Assembly: GCF_000002985.6 (NCBI RefSeq)
Contig: NC_003283.11
Coordinates: 3,410,001 to 3,474,000, forward strand
Origin: Caenorhabditis elegans
Taxonomy: Eukaryota > Nematoda > Chromadorea > Rhabditida > Rhabditidae
DNA: 64,000 nucleotides
Direction of reading: 5' to 3'
Part shown: in pieces, positions 11,201 through 22,258 of the stretch
How positions within the stretch are numbered: the first letter of the stretch is position 1
How the letters are laid out: each line of letters begins with the position of its first letter
Translations under genes and position numbers: made by a program
Notes under the pieces: model-generated
What the model saw: the letters and a program-made list of their open reading frames with translations, nothing else
Told to the model about the DNA's origin: nothing
Database searches by the model: none

Positions 11201-12733
11201 CAGAATGATTGTTTTGTATATTCAGAAGACGAACCATCTTACCCATTAACAACAACTACGGCGGTGACTGAAATGAATACTACACCGAAAACAATTGCTA
11301 CATCGCCAACTTCTAAGGATCCAAGTGAGTGTCACAAAATTTAAACGTTCTGTGAAAAAATGTACACTCGAAACTTTAAAAAAATCTTCGTGGAGTATAC
11401 ACACAATTCTCAGAATTTAGAAAAAACTAATTTTCCACCATTTTTGGATTTTCTCTGGGAATCTGGCCCCCAGTAAATATCACATGCCGACCGCTCACGG
11501 GCTCCTTCGACGATCCGACCCATCCACAGCGAAGGTTAAATAGTGAGGTGTGGAACTCACCCGTGAGGTGTCGGCATGTGATATTGACTGGGGGCGATGT
11601 TCCTGTGTAGTAGGTCTGCTTAACCATCGAAATAACTAAATTTTGTGTCATTTTACCAATAGTAAATTTTTGGTGAAAAAATCAACAGTTTTGGTCAAAA
11701 TTGTACTGTCAAATTTTTGACGTGTGCGGCAAATTTCAAAATTTGCCGAGCTCGGCAAATTCGGCAAATCTACTTATTTGAAATTTGCCGCACACTCCTG
11801 GTACATACGAGGTAGACGTCTTGCTAACAAGATGCGTTATCAATTATTATTTTCAGAACTGCATCTTCAATATGATAACACAACAACAACTTTCACACAA
11901 GAAGATAAGCTTATCGAATTGAGGCCCACATCAGAAGCAAACTATGTGAAATTTTGGTACAATATTGTGAGAAACACGTATTCACAAACACACACAAATG
12001 GATCTCCAGTTAAACCATATTTGGTTGCTAATATTGAAAGAACTATAGATACACGACTTGGCGAAGTATTTTTACATAAAAAAGAACGGAGTGAACATTG
12101 GGCATCAGTGAGTTTTTCAATTCTGAAAGAAATTATATTAGGTTTTTCATTTTCAGATTGCATGGTTTTTCAATATAGATGTCAAGGGGAAATTAGTTGA
12201 AAAAATAATAATTCGTATGTCAGGAATTGAAGAGTTGATTCTTAATTCTGGGACAACTCAAATTGGCGAAAATTTAAATTTAATATCGGTATTTAAAAAG
12301 TATGCAGACTGAGAAAATATGCTGATTTTTTAGAAATCTACCAGAATTCCAATAGAACAAAATTTGACGATTGACAATCCCCAATTACAAGTGTTCTTCA
12401 TAATGGTACACTTTTTTATCAAAATTATCGATATGTGGATTTTTTAAATGAAATTTTTAAGCTACATTGGTCAACAGATGAGAATCAACAGATGGACGCG
12501 AGAGCTTTCAAAACTGATCTGGAGGATGGAATAAACTCGGAAAGCTTTTCAGTCGAAGTGTTCTGGAGTAAGTCGATTAGAACATTTGTTGTGATTAGGA
12601 ATAAGTTGGGAAAATATGTCTTTTAACATTTTACATACTCAAGTTGTTTTTTTTTGTTTATGATATACTATAAGAAACTATGTTTTTTTCAGAATCGAAA
12701 CAGGATCACAATCAGACTACTATTTCAATCTGA
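8263..12733 (+). CDS. type II membrane protein with three tandem PAW-like domains (copy 2)
   Basis: Paralog of the gene at 3344-7726, with 18 exons and 687 residues: 8263-8324, 8500-8609, 8657-8707, 8898-9133, 9182-9313, 9357-9440, 9487-9571, 9645-9731, 10504-10736, 10781-10906, 10954-11022, 11074-11161, 11226-11324, 11857-12107, 12157-12288, 12334-12405, 12462-12567 and 12693-12733. The cytoplasmic tail, membrane segment and three repeats are as in copy 1. The additional exon 3 encodes DSLANQTLGDNATEANS just after the membrane segment and contributes two N-glycosylation sequons (NQT, NAT). The intron after exon 8 uses a GC donor (GCAAGT at 9732), where copy 1 has GTGAGT, and carries a 0.67 kb inverted-repeat element. 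The third repeat is nearly identical to copy 1 including its introns, unlike the rest of the gene. An extracellular glycan-binding role is inferred from the PAW resemblance only. Confidence 0.75.
9796..10464. mobile_element. 0.67 kb inverted-repeat element in PAW copy 2 intron
   Basis: Long imperfect palindrome. The left arm has AACCGTCAGAAAGG, GATAGCCCATGTCTTAAAACG and CTCACGGCGGGATCTCAAAG; the right arm has the complements (TTTGAAAGCCCGCCGTGAG, CGTTTTAAAATATGGGCTATC, CCTTCTGACGGTTCC). It is absent from the matching 80-base intron of copy 1 (5150-5229). No transposase is present, so it is non-autonomous. Confidence 0.8.
11466..11595. repeat. palindromic repeat in PAW copy 2 intron
   Basis: The arms GCCCCCAGTAAATATCACAT and ATGTGATATTGACTGGGGGC are inverted around a centre near 11530, with CTCACGGG / CCCGTGAG next to them. 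A related fragment lies in the same intron of copy 1 near 6225-6260. It has no coding capacity. Confidence 0.7.
11721..11797. repeat. small palindrome of the TTTGCCG family
   Basis: The arms CGTGTGCGGCAAATTTCAAA and TTTGAAATTTGCCGCACAC are inverted around a core GCCGAGCTCGGC. Sequence of the same type (TTGCCGATTTGCCG ... CCACTCCTGG) is spread over 58926-59365. Confidence 0.7.
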
Positions 12734-12948
12734 AGCTGAATTTATTTGAAATTTCCATTAATAAATATGAACCAATTTATAGTGTGAAAAAAAAAGAAAG
12801 TGTGAAAATGTTGTTCATATAGTCCTTTGAATAAAAATCTGCAATTATAAGCTCCGAATGTCAGCCCGCAGAACACTGTTCTAACCAAGCAGGACCAATT
12901 ACTCAGCCTAAAAATGCTTTGAAAATAATTCGACAATTCATTAATAAT

Positions 12949-14441
12949 TCACTGCCACGCCTTCTTAACATTCACAAAGTATATATTATGATTGGCATGC
13001 ACATGAGTTTCCAGAGACTTCACAACCGTCACCCTGTTCAATCGATCTCTTCTGAATAAAATTACAATGGAACCAACAGCATAAATTGGATAGCCAGCAT
13101 TCACTGAAATTCTTTTTGTAATACGCATTTAAAAAAAATCGTACTATAATTTTGTGAATACTGTTTTTCATTTTTTGTAAACCTTTGTAAGTTGAACCTT
13201 TTTTACTAAATCTAGTTTTAGAGTTTTAGTCATTTTAGAATCATTTAAAAAATCCTGAAAAATTAAATTTTCATACACTATAGGCTATAATTCTTAAGTT
13301 TGACTCAAGTTTGACAATATATTCGAAAAAATAGGGTTCGGACATTCCGAAATTTCGGAGCTTACATTTTTAGCAACTTACATTCTATCAAAGAAATATA
13401 GGTAGTTGTATCAATTTTCTGCCCAATATAAATGATGAATAGTAAAATAGTCATCTGGGCAGTGAGAAAAATTGATTGCAAGTTAGCGAAAACTTTTAAG
13501 GTTCTCGTAGATTTTAGATTTTGCTCTAGAGAGTATCGATTTGAAAGTGATGACGTTAATCGTTTCGATCGGAGCTTCTGAAAAAAAATTATTCTTTTTT
13601 TTTTAATATTTAAAAATAATTTTCAAGCTCACCTCGTTCTTCCGAAACATGTACTCGAATAATATTCTTCCAAAAATTTGAGTTGCAACTCCCAACGAGT
13701 GAATAACTTCAGTACTGCCAAAGACTCCAATTTTAAAAGAAATACAATAATCCATAAAAGGATCCGTGAATGAAAAAGTGGAGAATGAAACAGCTGTCGA
13801 GAAAAATCCTATTGAGAGCTGAAAGTCGATGATTTTTATATTTATTTCCTAGAGAACTTTTATCATACCTGCAATATCGCCATAAGTATACCTAATGTGC
13901 ATCCGGAATGCTCATAACTTTTTGATCTAACTGTGGCAATGTATCTTTCAATGACAAAAGGCACTGTTGTTGCGCTAACTAATCGAATTCCAAATAAATA
14001 CTGCGATCGGAACACAAAACATCGAATTGTGCTAGCAGCCATATCACAATAGTCAAATACTGCATAGTTATAGAGATCCAAGCCATGGAGAATTATTCTG
14101 AAATAAATAACTTCTTCGTTCGATTCGGTTTTGTTCTCAAGTGTAAATTTGAATTTAATTAAATTTTTCTATCAAAGTTTACAAATCTGTAACCAAAAAA
14201 TTCCTTCGGCGTACCTACTAAAAAAATGAATGAAAAATCCGAACAGATGAACTTGAAATATAATAGTCACATTTATATGAAATAGCCTTGCATTTCTCGA
14301 CTTCCACAACCAATAACTTGCTACAACAACTACCGGCAACGCAATTAAAGAACACAACAGTTCAAATATTAATGTCAGTTGGACCAAAAGTGATGTAGAT
14401 ATGATCTCCATCATTTGGCAATGCACTTGATAGGAAACCAT
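12949..14441 (-). CDS. serpentine chemoreceptor, probably class Srab (paralog A)
   Basis: Five exons on the - strand (14441-14215, 14097-13869, 13818-13633, 13577-13382, 13103-12949) give 330 residues. The same exon sizes (227, 229, 186, 196, 155) recur in the two + strand paralogs, which strongly supports the model. The protein starts MVSYQVHCQMMEIISTSL, has repeated hydrophobic membrane segments (for example LTLIFELLCSLIALPVVVVA), the ERYIATVRSKSYEH motif after the third segment, and ends VKKAWQ. The ERxxAT and YEH pattern belongs to the nematode Sra superfamily (Sra, Srab, Srb, Sre). Srab is my best guess because of the early Cys and the C-MM-I-TS start. Such proteins are candidate odorant GPCRs in sensory neuron cilia. 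A TTTCAG directly abuts the ATG, suggesting trans-splicing. It is oriented opposite to the other two copies. Confidence 0.8.
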
Positions 14442-16375
14442 CTGAAATCATGTTCATTGCCTAATCGGTGTCAGAACTAACTATATACATAGAAAATAAA
14501 ATCAACCGCCAAGTTTAGAAACGTTATTCTAATTGAAAAATAACAATAACTTAGAAATAATTGTGTTTTGAGCCATAGGTGGTCACAAAAAACAACACCA
14601 AAGGTGATCTAAACAACATTGGTGTGAGCGGGTATTATTCGGTAAGTAGCACCTTTTACGTATTTGATGAAAAATGTTTAGCTTCTAAAAATATCAAAGG
14701 AAATAAGTTCCGGATCAAAAATCATTACTTTTTCGTTGCAAATTGATTTTTTTCTGAAATAGTGAGAGTGTATGTTATCGATTTTGCTGAGTTCTCAGTA
14801 TTTAAAAAAGAAAAATTTTGGATTGAATTTTAAACGGAAAATAAAAATAATTATCATAATTTTTGTCTAAACCTGGGACTAAACACAATAGAAGTTTCAA
14901 CGGGTTTTTGAGTAGTTTGAAAAGGACACTGCCGGCAGAGCAGTACTTAAGTGGTGGGGGCAAGATATGTAGATGGCAATTACTAAAACTTCTCATAGTT
15001 GTCAAAATCGAATTTGTTGCAGTTGAAGTTTGAAATAGGATTACGGGTGCTTCATTTGCACCGGGAATGACCAGATTTTCTTTTCACCTTTTTTAAGTTT
15101 CAGCATTACATGAGGCTTAAATTTCCGAAAAGCTCAATATTTTCTTGAACGTCAAAATTTTGACAAACTTTATGAAAGTCTATAATAGATTTAGAGTGTT
15201 CATAAACGATGTTTGAACATAATTATTAGTCTATTGAGACTAAATTCCTACTAGCGCTACTTCACATTTAAGAATCTCGAAAAAAAAAATTGAAATAAAA
15301 TTTCAATTTCCAAGACTGCCAAGGTTGCCATTATATATCATGCCTCAAAGCCGAGAAAGCAGTTATTAGAACAAATTTTCAACTATCATTTTGAAAAAAT
15401 GTGCCTCAACTTGGGTCTGCAATCTTCCCGTTTTCCTTGTGATTTGAGAGAAATTGAACGAATTGATGTGATAGGATTTTTTTTTGGAAATATTACCGTT
15501 TCTGATGTAGACTCGCAAGATGTCGGCCGCTCAATCTGTTTTCATAGTTATGATTTAAATCGATTAAAGACATTACACGTTTTTGCATTTGTTTTTTGCT
15601 TGTTTCGAAAAACACTTTGTTTTTGATGTAGCCGACCCAAAAATAGACCCGCGTTACAACCCCTACGTCAAATACAATTTCCGGAAACTGCAAGTAAAAG
15701 AGAAAATTATTCAGTCTGTGGTTTTCAAGAAACTTGTTCAGACATCACAAATTATCACTAGATTTTGAAAAATATTTAAAATAGATGTTTCAATCTTTCT
15801 CATGTGGGTAATAATATGCTTACTCTCTGTTCATTTTAAGAACACTTTGACATTCTTGATGTATTTTACAGAGATATATGTTTTAGACTTTTTAATTTTT
15901 TTTGGATGTCACATAACATGTTCAACCAAAGCTACTACTTTTTTAACTGACAGCTCTTTTTATTCGTTTTATTTTCTTTGTATGCTGTTTATTTTGAATG
16001 AAATACTATAAGGCTGCCACCAAAAAATGTTCACTCTACAACATTGTGACTAGTTTGAATTTTGGTTTTGAGTTTTCAAAACGCTTCCGTCCGAAAAAAA
16101 GCCAAATTATTCCTTTCAATAATCGTCCGCCTGTGTTATCTATTGATCGATTTTTTCAAAGTAGATTAACGTAGCGGAAATAGGGTGGGCGCTAACATTT
16201 CCGACCGGCAACATTTGATATTGTTACATCTAACAATATTCTGATAATGAACATGATTTCAGATTAAAAATAGACTATATTCCCCTTTAGCTTTCACGTC
16301 CATTCATTTTTAAATATTACGATTTACCACTACAACAACAAAAATAAAGATAAAAGGTTTAAAAAGCGATTCCAG
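14442..16375. other. intergenic between divergent Srab-type genes
   Basis: About 1.9 kb acting as 5' flank for genes on both sides. No gene is supported. Around 15225-15500 is a block (CAAGACTGCCAAGGTTGCC, AATGTGCCTCAAC) repeated in degraded form at 17938-18170, 5' of the next receptor. At 15258 a fragment of the GGTGGAGTAGCG-type MITE is seen (ACTAGCGCTACTTCAC). Just before the receptor start is TACCACTACAACAACA near 16325, matched near 18940. Confidence 0.5.
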
Positions 16376-17733
16376 ATGTCTTCCTATCAAGAGCATTGCC
16401 GAATGATGGAGACCATATCTACATCACTTTCGGTTCAATTGACATTAATATTTCAATTTTTGTGTTCTCTAATTGCATTACCTGTGGTAGTTATAGCAAG
16501 TCATTGGCTGTGGAAGTCGAGAAATGCAAGACTGTTTCATATTAATGTGATTATTATATTTCAAGTACATCTTTTTGGATTTTTCATTCATTTTTTTAGT
16601 AGGTAAGATGCCGAATAGTGGAGTTGGGCCAAGACGTCAAAACCTATCCCATTGCTCAGATTACACATTTCTCTCAAAACCGGACATTTTGAGCCTGTAA
16701 CTTGTAAAAAAGCAAAAAAGCCAGAGCCTTGCAAAAAAAGCTTGAAAGGAATAATTTCACAAAACATTAAGTTCTCTCAGAATAATTCTCCATGGCTTGG
16801 ATCTATATAACTATTCAGTTTACGACTACTGTAATATGCCTGCAAGCACAGTGAGATGTTTTGTGTTCCGAACTCAATATGTACTGGGGATTCGGTTAGT
16901 TAGCGCGACTACAGTTCCAGTTATCATTGAAAGATACATCGCCACGATTCGATCACCAAGTTATGAGCACTCTGGATGCACATTGGGTCTACTCATGGCC
17001 ATATTGCAAGTATGAGAAACGTTTTCGAGAAAACTGCTATAAAATATCTTATACTTTCAGCTTACGATCGGATTTTTCTCGACCGCTTTTACATTCTCCA
17101 GTTTTTCATTTGCGGACCCTTTGATGGATTATTGCATTGCTTTTAAAATTGGAATATTTGGCAGCACGGATGTTATTAATTTGACGGGCGTCGCAATTCA
17201 AATTTTTGGAAGAATACTGTTTGAGCTCATGTTTCGAAAGAATGAGGTAAAGAAAAAAGAAGAATAATTTGTTCAAATTTAATTTTTTTTTCAGGAACTC
17301 CGATCAAAACTACTAACTTCATCACTGTCAAATCGATACTCTTTAGAGCAAAACGTGAAATCTATGGAAACTTTGAAAGTGTTTGCTAATTTACAATCTA
17401 TTTTCCTTACTGCACAGATGACTATATTTCTTTTCATTCTTTATTTAGGGCTGGCAATTGAAAAAACTACCTACATTTCTTTGATTGAATGTAAGTTTCC
17501 GATAAGCTAGCCGTACAAGAACAAAATAATCAGTGGCTTCTCAGTTTTGATGTATATGCATTACAATAAATTTTTCAGTGAATGCTGGCTATCCAATATA
17601 TGCTGTTGTTTCCATTGTCATTTTATTCAGAAGAGATCGATTGAACAGGGTGAAGCTTGAAAAGTCTTTGGAAGCTCACATGTATGCGGATCAAAATATT
17701 TATTTTGTGAATTTCAAGAAGGCCTGGCAATGA
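16376..17733 (+). CDS. serpentine chemoreceptor, probably class Srab (paralog B)
   Basis: Exons 16376-16602, 16781-17009, 17061-17246, 17295-17490 and 17579-17733 encode 330 residues, with exon sizes and phases identical to its two neighbours. It starts MSSYQEHCRMMETISTSL, shows the hydrophobic segments of a seven-helix receptor, has IERYIATIRSPSYEHSG, and ends YFVNFKKAWQ. The start was chosen because CCAG directly precedes the ATG and all paralogs align from there. Expected role: ligand detection in chemosensory neurons, as for the family. No premature stop or frameshift was seen, so I regard it as intact. Confidence 0.8.
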
Positions 17734-18998
17734 GCAAAGAATCCTTGAATTGCTTAAACTCATTCTTAACATTCATATCGGGCTCAACTTTTTTTTGGCA
17801 ACTCGAATGTATACAGTCTAATAAAGTGAACACTATTAAAGAATGTTATACGCTTAAATGTACATAATTCGCATACCACAACACAGTGGCCCACGTAACC
17901 CATAATTTTAACCGAAAATTTTGGAAAATCCTAAATAGTTTGATTTTTATTGAGACAAACTTCTACTGACATTTTATTTTTAAAAATTTGAAAGAAAAGG
18001 TTGAAAAATAAATTTTCAAGACTGCAAAGGTTGCAATTATGTATTATCAGTCCTGACTGGAAACCAGTTGTTAGAGAATTTTAACAATTATTTTTGAAGA
18101 AATGTGCCTCAACCGAGGTGTGCAATTCATTTGTTCTCTCACTTTTGAATACATGTCTGAATTTTTCAAAAGGAGAGCGTATTAGAAGTTTATGATTTTT
18201 ATAAAGATTTTTATATTTTTCAAAATGTTTAACTATTATTATTTGCCACATTTGGTGATGTAGAAACATGAGAACTTACATAAAAATAAAAATAACCTTT
18301 ATAGTGGCAGATGTAAAAATGAAAAATTCCAAAGGGTAAGAACTAAATTCGAGTTTTCTGTTCTGGCCAACTTGATCTCACCCCTCTCCCTGCTCCTATT
18401 TTACATTCTTCTCGTTATTATCACCCGCTAAAAAGAGCTAAATCCTTACACGTTTGTGTTTTAGACTTTTTTCAACAAGTCCTAGAAAGGTGCTAATCAC
18501 CAAATATGCTTACGTTGTGTTGTGTAGATTACATTTTTGTTTCTAGTAACCACCTGAAAAAACAATTACTTCTAACATGAAAAAATGCCGTGATAGTTCA
18601 TTAGTTCAACCACACTTCAATTATTGTTCACTGCATTTCCTCACGCAGTTAGCCAGGGGCAGTAGTGGGAATTAAATTTTTTGCAGAATTTGTCTAAAAT
18701 CTGAGATTTTGCCACGTTTTCTCTTTTGGGACACAGTTTTTTTTCAAAGTATAAGCATTTCATGCATATTTTTTCGGACTTTTTATTTATTTTTTTTTTT
18801 TTATTATTTGCAAAATTTGGTTCTGTTTTTTTGAAACATTAACCTACCATAAAAAAAAACGTTTTGGTAATTTTTTTAGGATATATATATCATAAGCAAG
18901 ATACCCACAAATTTTAAATTTCCACTTTTTAATTCTACGATATACCACAACAACAAAATTTTTAAAAAATTTTAAGAAGCGATTGCTAATTGTTCCAG
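17734..18998. other. intergenic between Srab-type paralogs B and C
   Basis: About 1.27 kb. The part near 17938-18170 is a diverged copy of 15225-15500, showing that 5' flank was duplicated with the receptor gene. The last 100 bases contain TACCACAACAACAAAATTTT, aligned with the flank of paralog B. AT-rich with homopolymer runs near 18780-18860. No gene was found. Confidence 0.5.
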
Positions 18999-20408
18999 AT
19001 GTCTTCCTATCGAGAGCATTGCCAAATGATGGAAACCATATCTACATCACTTTTCATCCAAATGACATTAATATTTCAATTTTTGTGTTCTCTAATTGCA
19101 TTACCTGTGGTAGTTGTAGCAAGTTATTGGTTGTGGAAGTCGAGAAATGGGAAGTTATTTCATATTAATGTGATTATTATATTTCAAGTTCATCTGTTCG
19201 GATTTTTTGTTCATTTTTTTAGTAGGTAAGATGCGGAAAAGTAGAGGATTGCCAATTGGAGAATTTTCGTTAAACCCTTTTTAGTATAAAATAATTTTGA
19301 TTAACTTCTTGTAAAAACGGTTATAACAAATTAATGTTCAAGGCAACTATTTATTTCAGAATAATTCTTCATGGCCTGGATCTTTATAACTATGCAGTAT
19401 TTGACTACTGTAATATGCCTGCAAGCACAATTCGATGTTTCATACTCCGCACTCAATACGTATTTGGAATGCGGTTAATAAGCGCGACTACAATACCTTT
19501 TATTATTGAAAGATACGTCGCCACTGTTAAATCACCAAGTTATGAGCACTCTGGATGCACATTTGGTATACTTATGGCGATATTGCAAGTACGAGAAAAG
19601 TTTTTGAGAAAACTGCTATGAAATATTATCAACTTTCAGCTTTCAATTGTGCTCTTTTCAACTGTCTTTTCATTTTCCAGTTTTTCATTTGCGGATCCTT
19701 TTATGGATTACTGTATTTCTTTCAAAATTGGAAAGTTTGGCAGCACTGAAGTTATTCATTCATTGGGCGTTGCAACTCAAATTTTTGGAAGAATACTGTT
19801 TGAGTATATATTTCAAAAGAATGAAGTGAGTCGTGTGCAAAAAAGTGTCAATAAAATTGTTTTCATATTCAGTCAACTTCAAATTGTTTCAGAAACTCCG
19901 CTCGAAACGGTTAACCTCAACGCTTTCAAATCGATACTCTTTGCAGCAAAATATGAAATCAATGGAAACTTTGAAGGTGTTTGCAAACTTACAATCAATT
20001 TTTCTTACTGCACAAATGACCATTTTTCTATTCATCCTTTATGTAGGACTATCAATTGAAAAACCTACATACATTTCATTAGTCGAATGTAAGTCTGAAA
20101 TATGCTGTGCAAAATTGCTCTGGGAATGACAGTGATGACACGACTGTCAAAAATCGTTTTTTACTTTTAAAATTTTTTTTTCAATTTTTGATACTGAAAT
20201 CTGCAACAATCTTTTAAATCAAAAATTAAAACGTATTACAATACAATTTTCAGTGAATGCTTCCTATCCAATATATGCTGTGGTTTCTATTGTAATTCTG
20301 TTCAAAAGAGATCGATCGAGCAGGGTGAAGCTCGAGAAGTCTCTGGAAACTCATGTGCAAGCGGATCAGAGTATTTACTTTGAGAATTTTAAAAAGGCGT
20401 GGCAGTGA
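18999..20408 (+). CDS. serpentine chemoreceptor, probably class Srab (paralog C)
   Basis: Exons 18999-19225, 19360-19588, 19640-19825, 19893-20088 and 20254-20408 encode 330 residues. The start is MSSYREHCQMMETISTSL; an in-frame TTG at 18990 is ignored because the paralogs begin at this ATG and CCAG abuts it. It has the same membrane segments, IERYVATVKSPSYEHSG, and a C-terminus IYFENFKKAWQ. It is closer to paralog B than to A across exon 1, consistent with B and C being the most recent tandem duplication. Intact by inspection. Family role: candidate chemosensory GPCR of the Sra superfamily. Confidence 0.8.
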
Positions 20409-20668
20409 ATTGATAATGAATAGTCATGAATCTTAACATAAATCTGTTGGTATTCTGCAGCTACAACTGAAAATTTGTAAACAAAAGCTCTTGAAAAAAT
20501 CCAAGTAACTTAAGAATCTTTCAAGATGTTCAAATTTTATTAATATAATCAATTTATAAATTCAAGATTCAAATCACAATTGGCGGCAATTTTTTCTGAA
20601 TATTGCTGAAGTCGCAGTTCATTATGATGTTGCTGATTCCAACGAAATGCTGAAAAAAAAGAATCTCT
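20409..20668. other. convergent gap holding an orphan DUF19-like segment on the - strand
   Basis: Between the convergent 3' ends of receptor C and the DUF19-like gene. On the - strand a TTTTCAG near 20650 is followed by an open stretch (FRWNQQHHNELRLQQYSEKI, then AANCDL) that resembles a lost last exon of the DUF19-like gene. No usable donor lies in front of it. Confidence 0.35.
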
Positions 20669-21446
20669 CTAGAATATATTTTTGGGGTTCCAATTATTGT
20701 AGCAGATGGAATTCTCGTTCTCAAGTTTTTCGGAGCACTCAGCAAAATCTTTGGAATCATAGACAACTGCTTCACAATAGTTTTTAATCATTTTGACATT
20801 TTTCTTGTCGGACTGGGTTTCCAGGCCACATTGTATGGTCTCCAGGCAAGAGGTGAGAGAGGTGCAAGACTTTTCAAACTCATTAACTTCGGTCTTATCA
20901 GTCATGTCAAGCTCATACATTTTTTCGACGTAGTCCGCCAGTCGCTGGAAAAAGAGTAATAAACGTTAATTTTTTGCTAGCACTATTTAATTTTTATTTA
21001 ATTTTTATTTAATATTAATTTTTGCTACCACTATTTTATTTTTATTTTATTTTTATTTAATATAATTTTTTGCTTCCATATTATTCAAGTTTCTTTAAAC
21101 TACTTGAAACATCAAAAAGTCATATTATTATTTTTAAGAAAATTTTTTTTTTTAATTCAATAACTAAAACAAGTTCAGATCTACTATTTTCTGGTTCAAA
21201 GTGCACTAATTTGTCGAAAGGCCCGTGTCCACAAATGACGCAGGTTTTGTTTAAAAGTTCATGAATAAATTTGAATATTTTCCTTGTAAAGGTAAAACAA
21301 ACCAAAAAACAATTAATCGCATGAATTCCATCAGCCGTTGTGCAATTGGAGTCTTTCACTTTTCTAGTAGCCGGACACACACATGCTCCTTCTGCCAAAC
21401 TCGGAAGCACTGTACTGATGGTGATGAATAGAAGGAACAATTTCAT
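20669..21446 (-). CDS. DUF19 / T20D4.11-like secreted Cys-rich protein, probably truncated
   Basis: Two exons: 21446-21303, with donor GTTTGT, and 20944-20669. The start MKLFLLFITISTVLPSLAEG is a good signal peptide, followed by CVCPATRKVKDSNC. After the splice come RLADYVEKMYELD and a Cys-spaced region (KSCTSLTSCLETIQC, MIKNYCEAVVYD, ECSEKLE, ICYNNWNP), then a TAG at 20669. This Cys spacing and the CxxxW near the end resemble the nematode DUF19 family of secreted proteins of unknown function. The model is about 139 residues; family domains usually continue past the W with another Cys-containing segment. Such a segment exists downstream on the same strand without a donor to reach it. The gene is therefore either a truncated variant or a decaying pseudogene. 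The GTTTGT donor is plausible but unusual. Confidence 0.55.
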
Positions 21447-22258
21447 TTTCTGAAAAAAAAACCGAATTTCGTAAAGAGAAATAATTTTTAGATTTTTCGG
21501 AAAATCGAAAAATCGAAAATTTCGTTATATTTTTTTTAGATTTTCCGATTACCTCTAAAAAACGGGATGTAGAAAATTCAAGTGCGAAAAAAAACAGCGC
21601 ACAGTAAAATCAAAGGACGTCTGTTCGATGTGGTCTCTTGTTGCATAAAAGGGTCAACTCCTTGCTGGCCGTCTCTTTTTGCTCCAGATGATCTTATCTT
21701 AACCGTGGAGAGAAGGAGATTTAGGGGGTTACAGGAAAGGAACAATAACTATGGTGGGAAGAAACTAGAGAGTACATAGCATTGAGGTTCTTTACAAAAG
21801 GGTCAACCCGCTTCAAAAAGTGGGCCGGTGCACTTTTTGTTTTTCTGTAACTGTACAGAAAAGTTGACTCTTCAAAAATATGCTATGGCTCCACTCCAGT
21901 ACGTTAAAATAATCCTACTCGTATTTCGAAATCATTTTCTATATTAGTCATTCGATTACATTATACATTTTGATTTTTACTCTTCCCAAGTTCATTTTCT
22001 TCCCAATATGACGTTAAAATAATAATCCTAGGGAAGATGACATAATGAAAACACTAAGTCACCTGCAATTTTTCATGTAATAGATTACTTATTGAAAGGA
22101 ACGCCTTTAATGCAAAAACTCCTTTTTCTTTTGTTTTTGTTCGTCATTAAGCTAAGAAAACACATTCTCGTCAAAACTTCCTGATCTTCTGTGACATAAT
22201 AACCACTGTCTGATATTTTTTTGCTGTTTTGCCCAGCAACCAACTTCACCTCAGGACC
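21447..22258. other. intergenic, divergent promoter region
   Basis: About 0.8 kb between the - strand DUF19-like gene and the + strand Srj receptor. It contains an A/T-rich inverted tract (TTTTTCGGAAAATCGAAAAA near 21495) and unassigned unique sequence. Open frames on both strands here lack splice context and family signal. No gene was seen. Confidence 0.4.

Noticed and set aside
11427-11651. 74-residue frame in a PAW intron
   Set aside because: It is the translation of a palindromic repeat, and the antisense strand is similar because of the symmetry.
15399-15626. Possible small gene between receptors A and B
   Set aside because: Lies in a duplicated flank whose copy (17938-18240) has no corresponding open frame.
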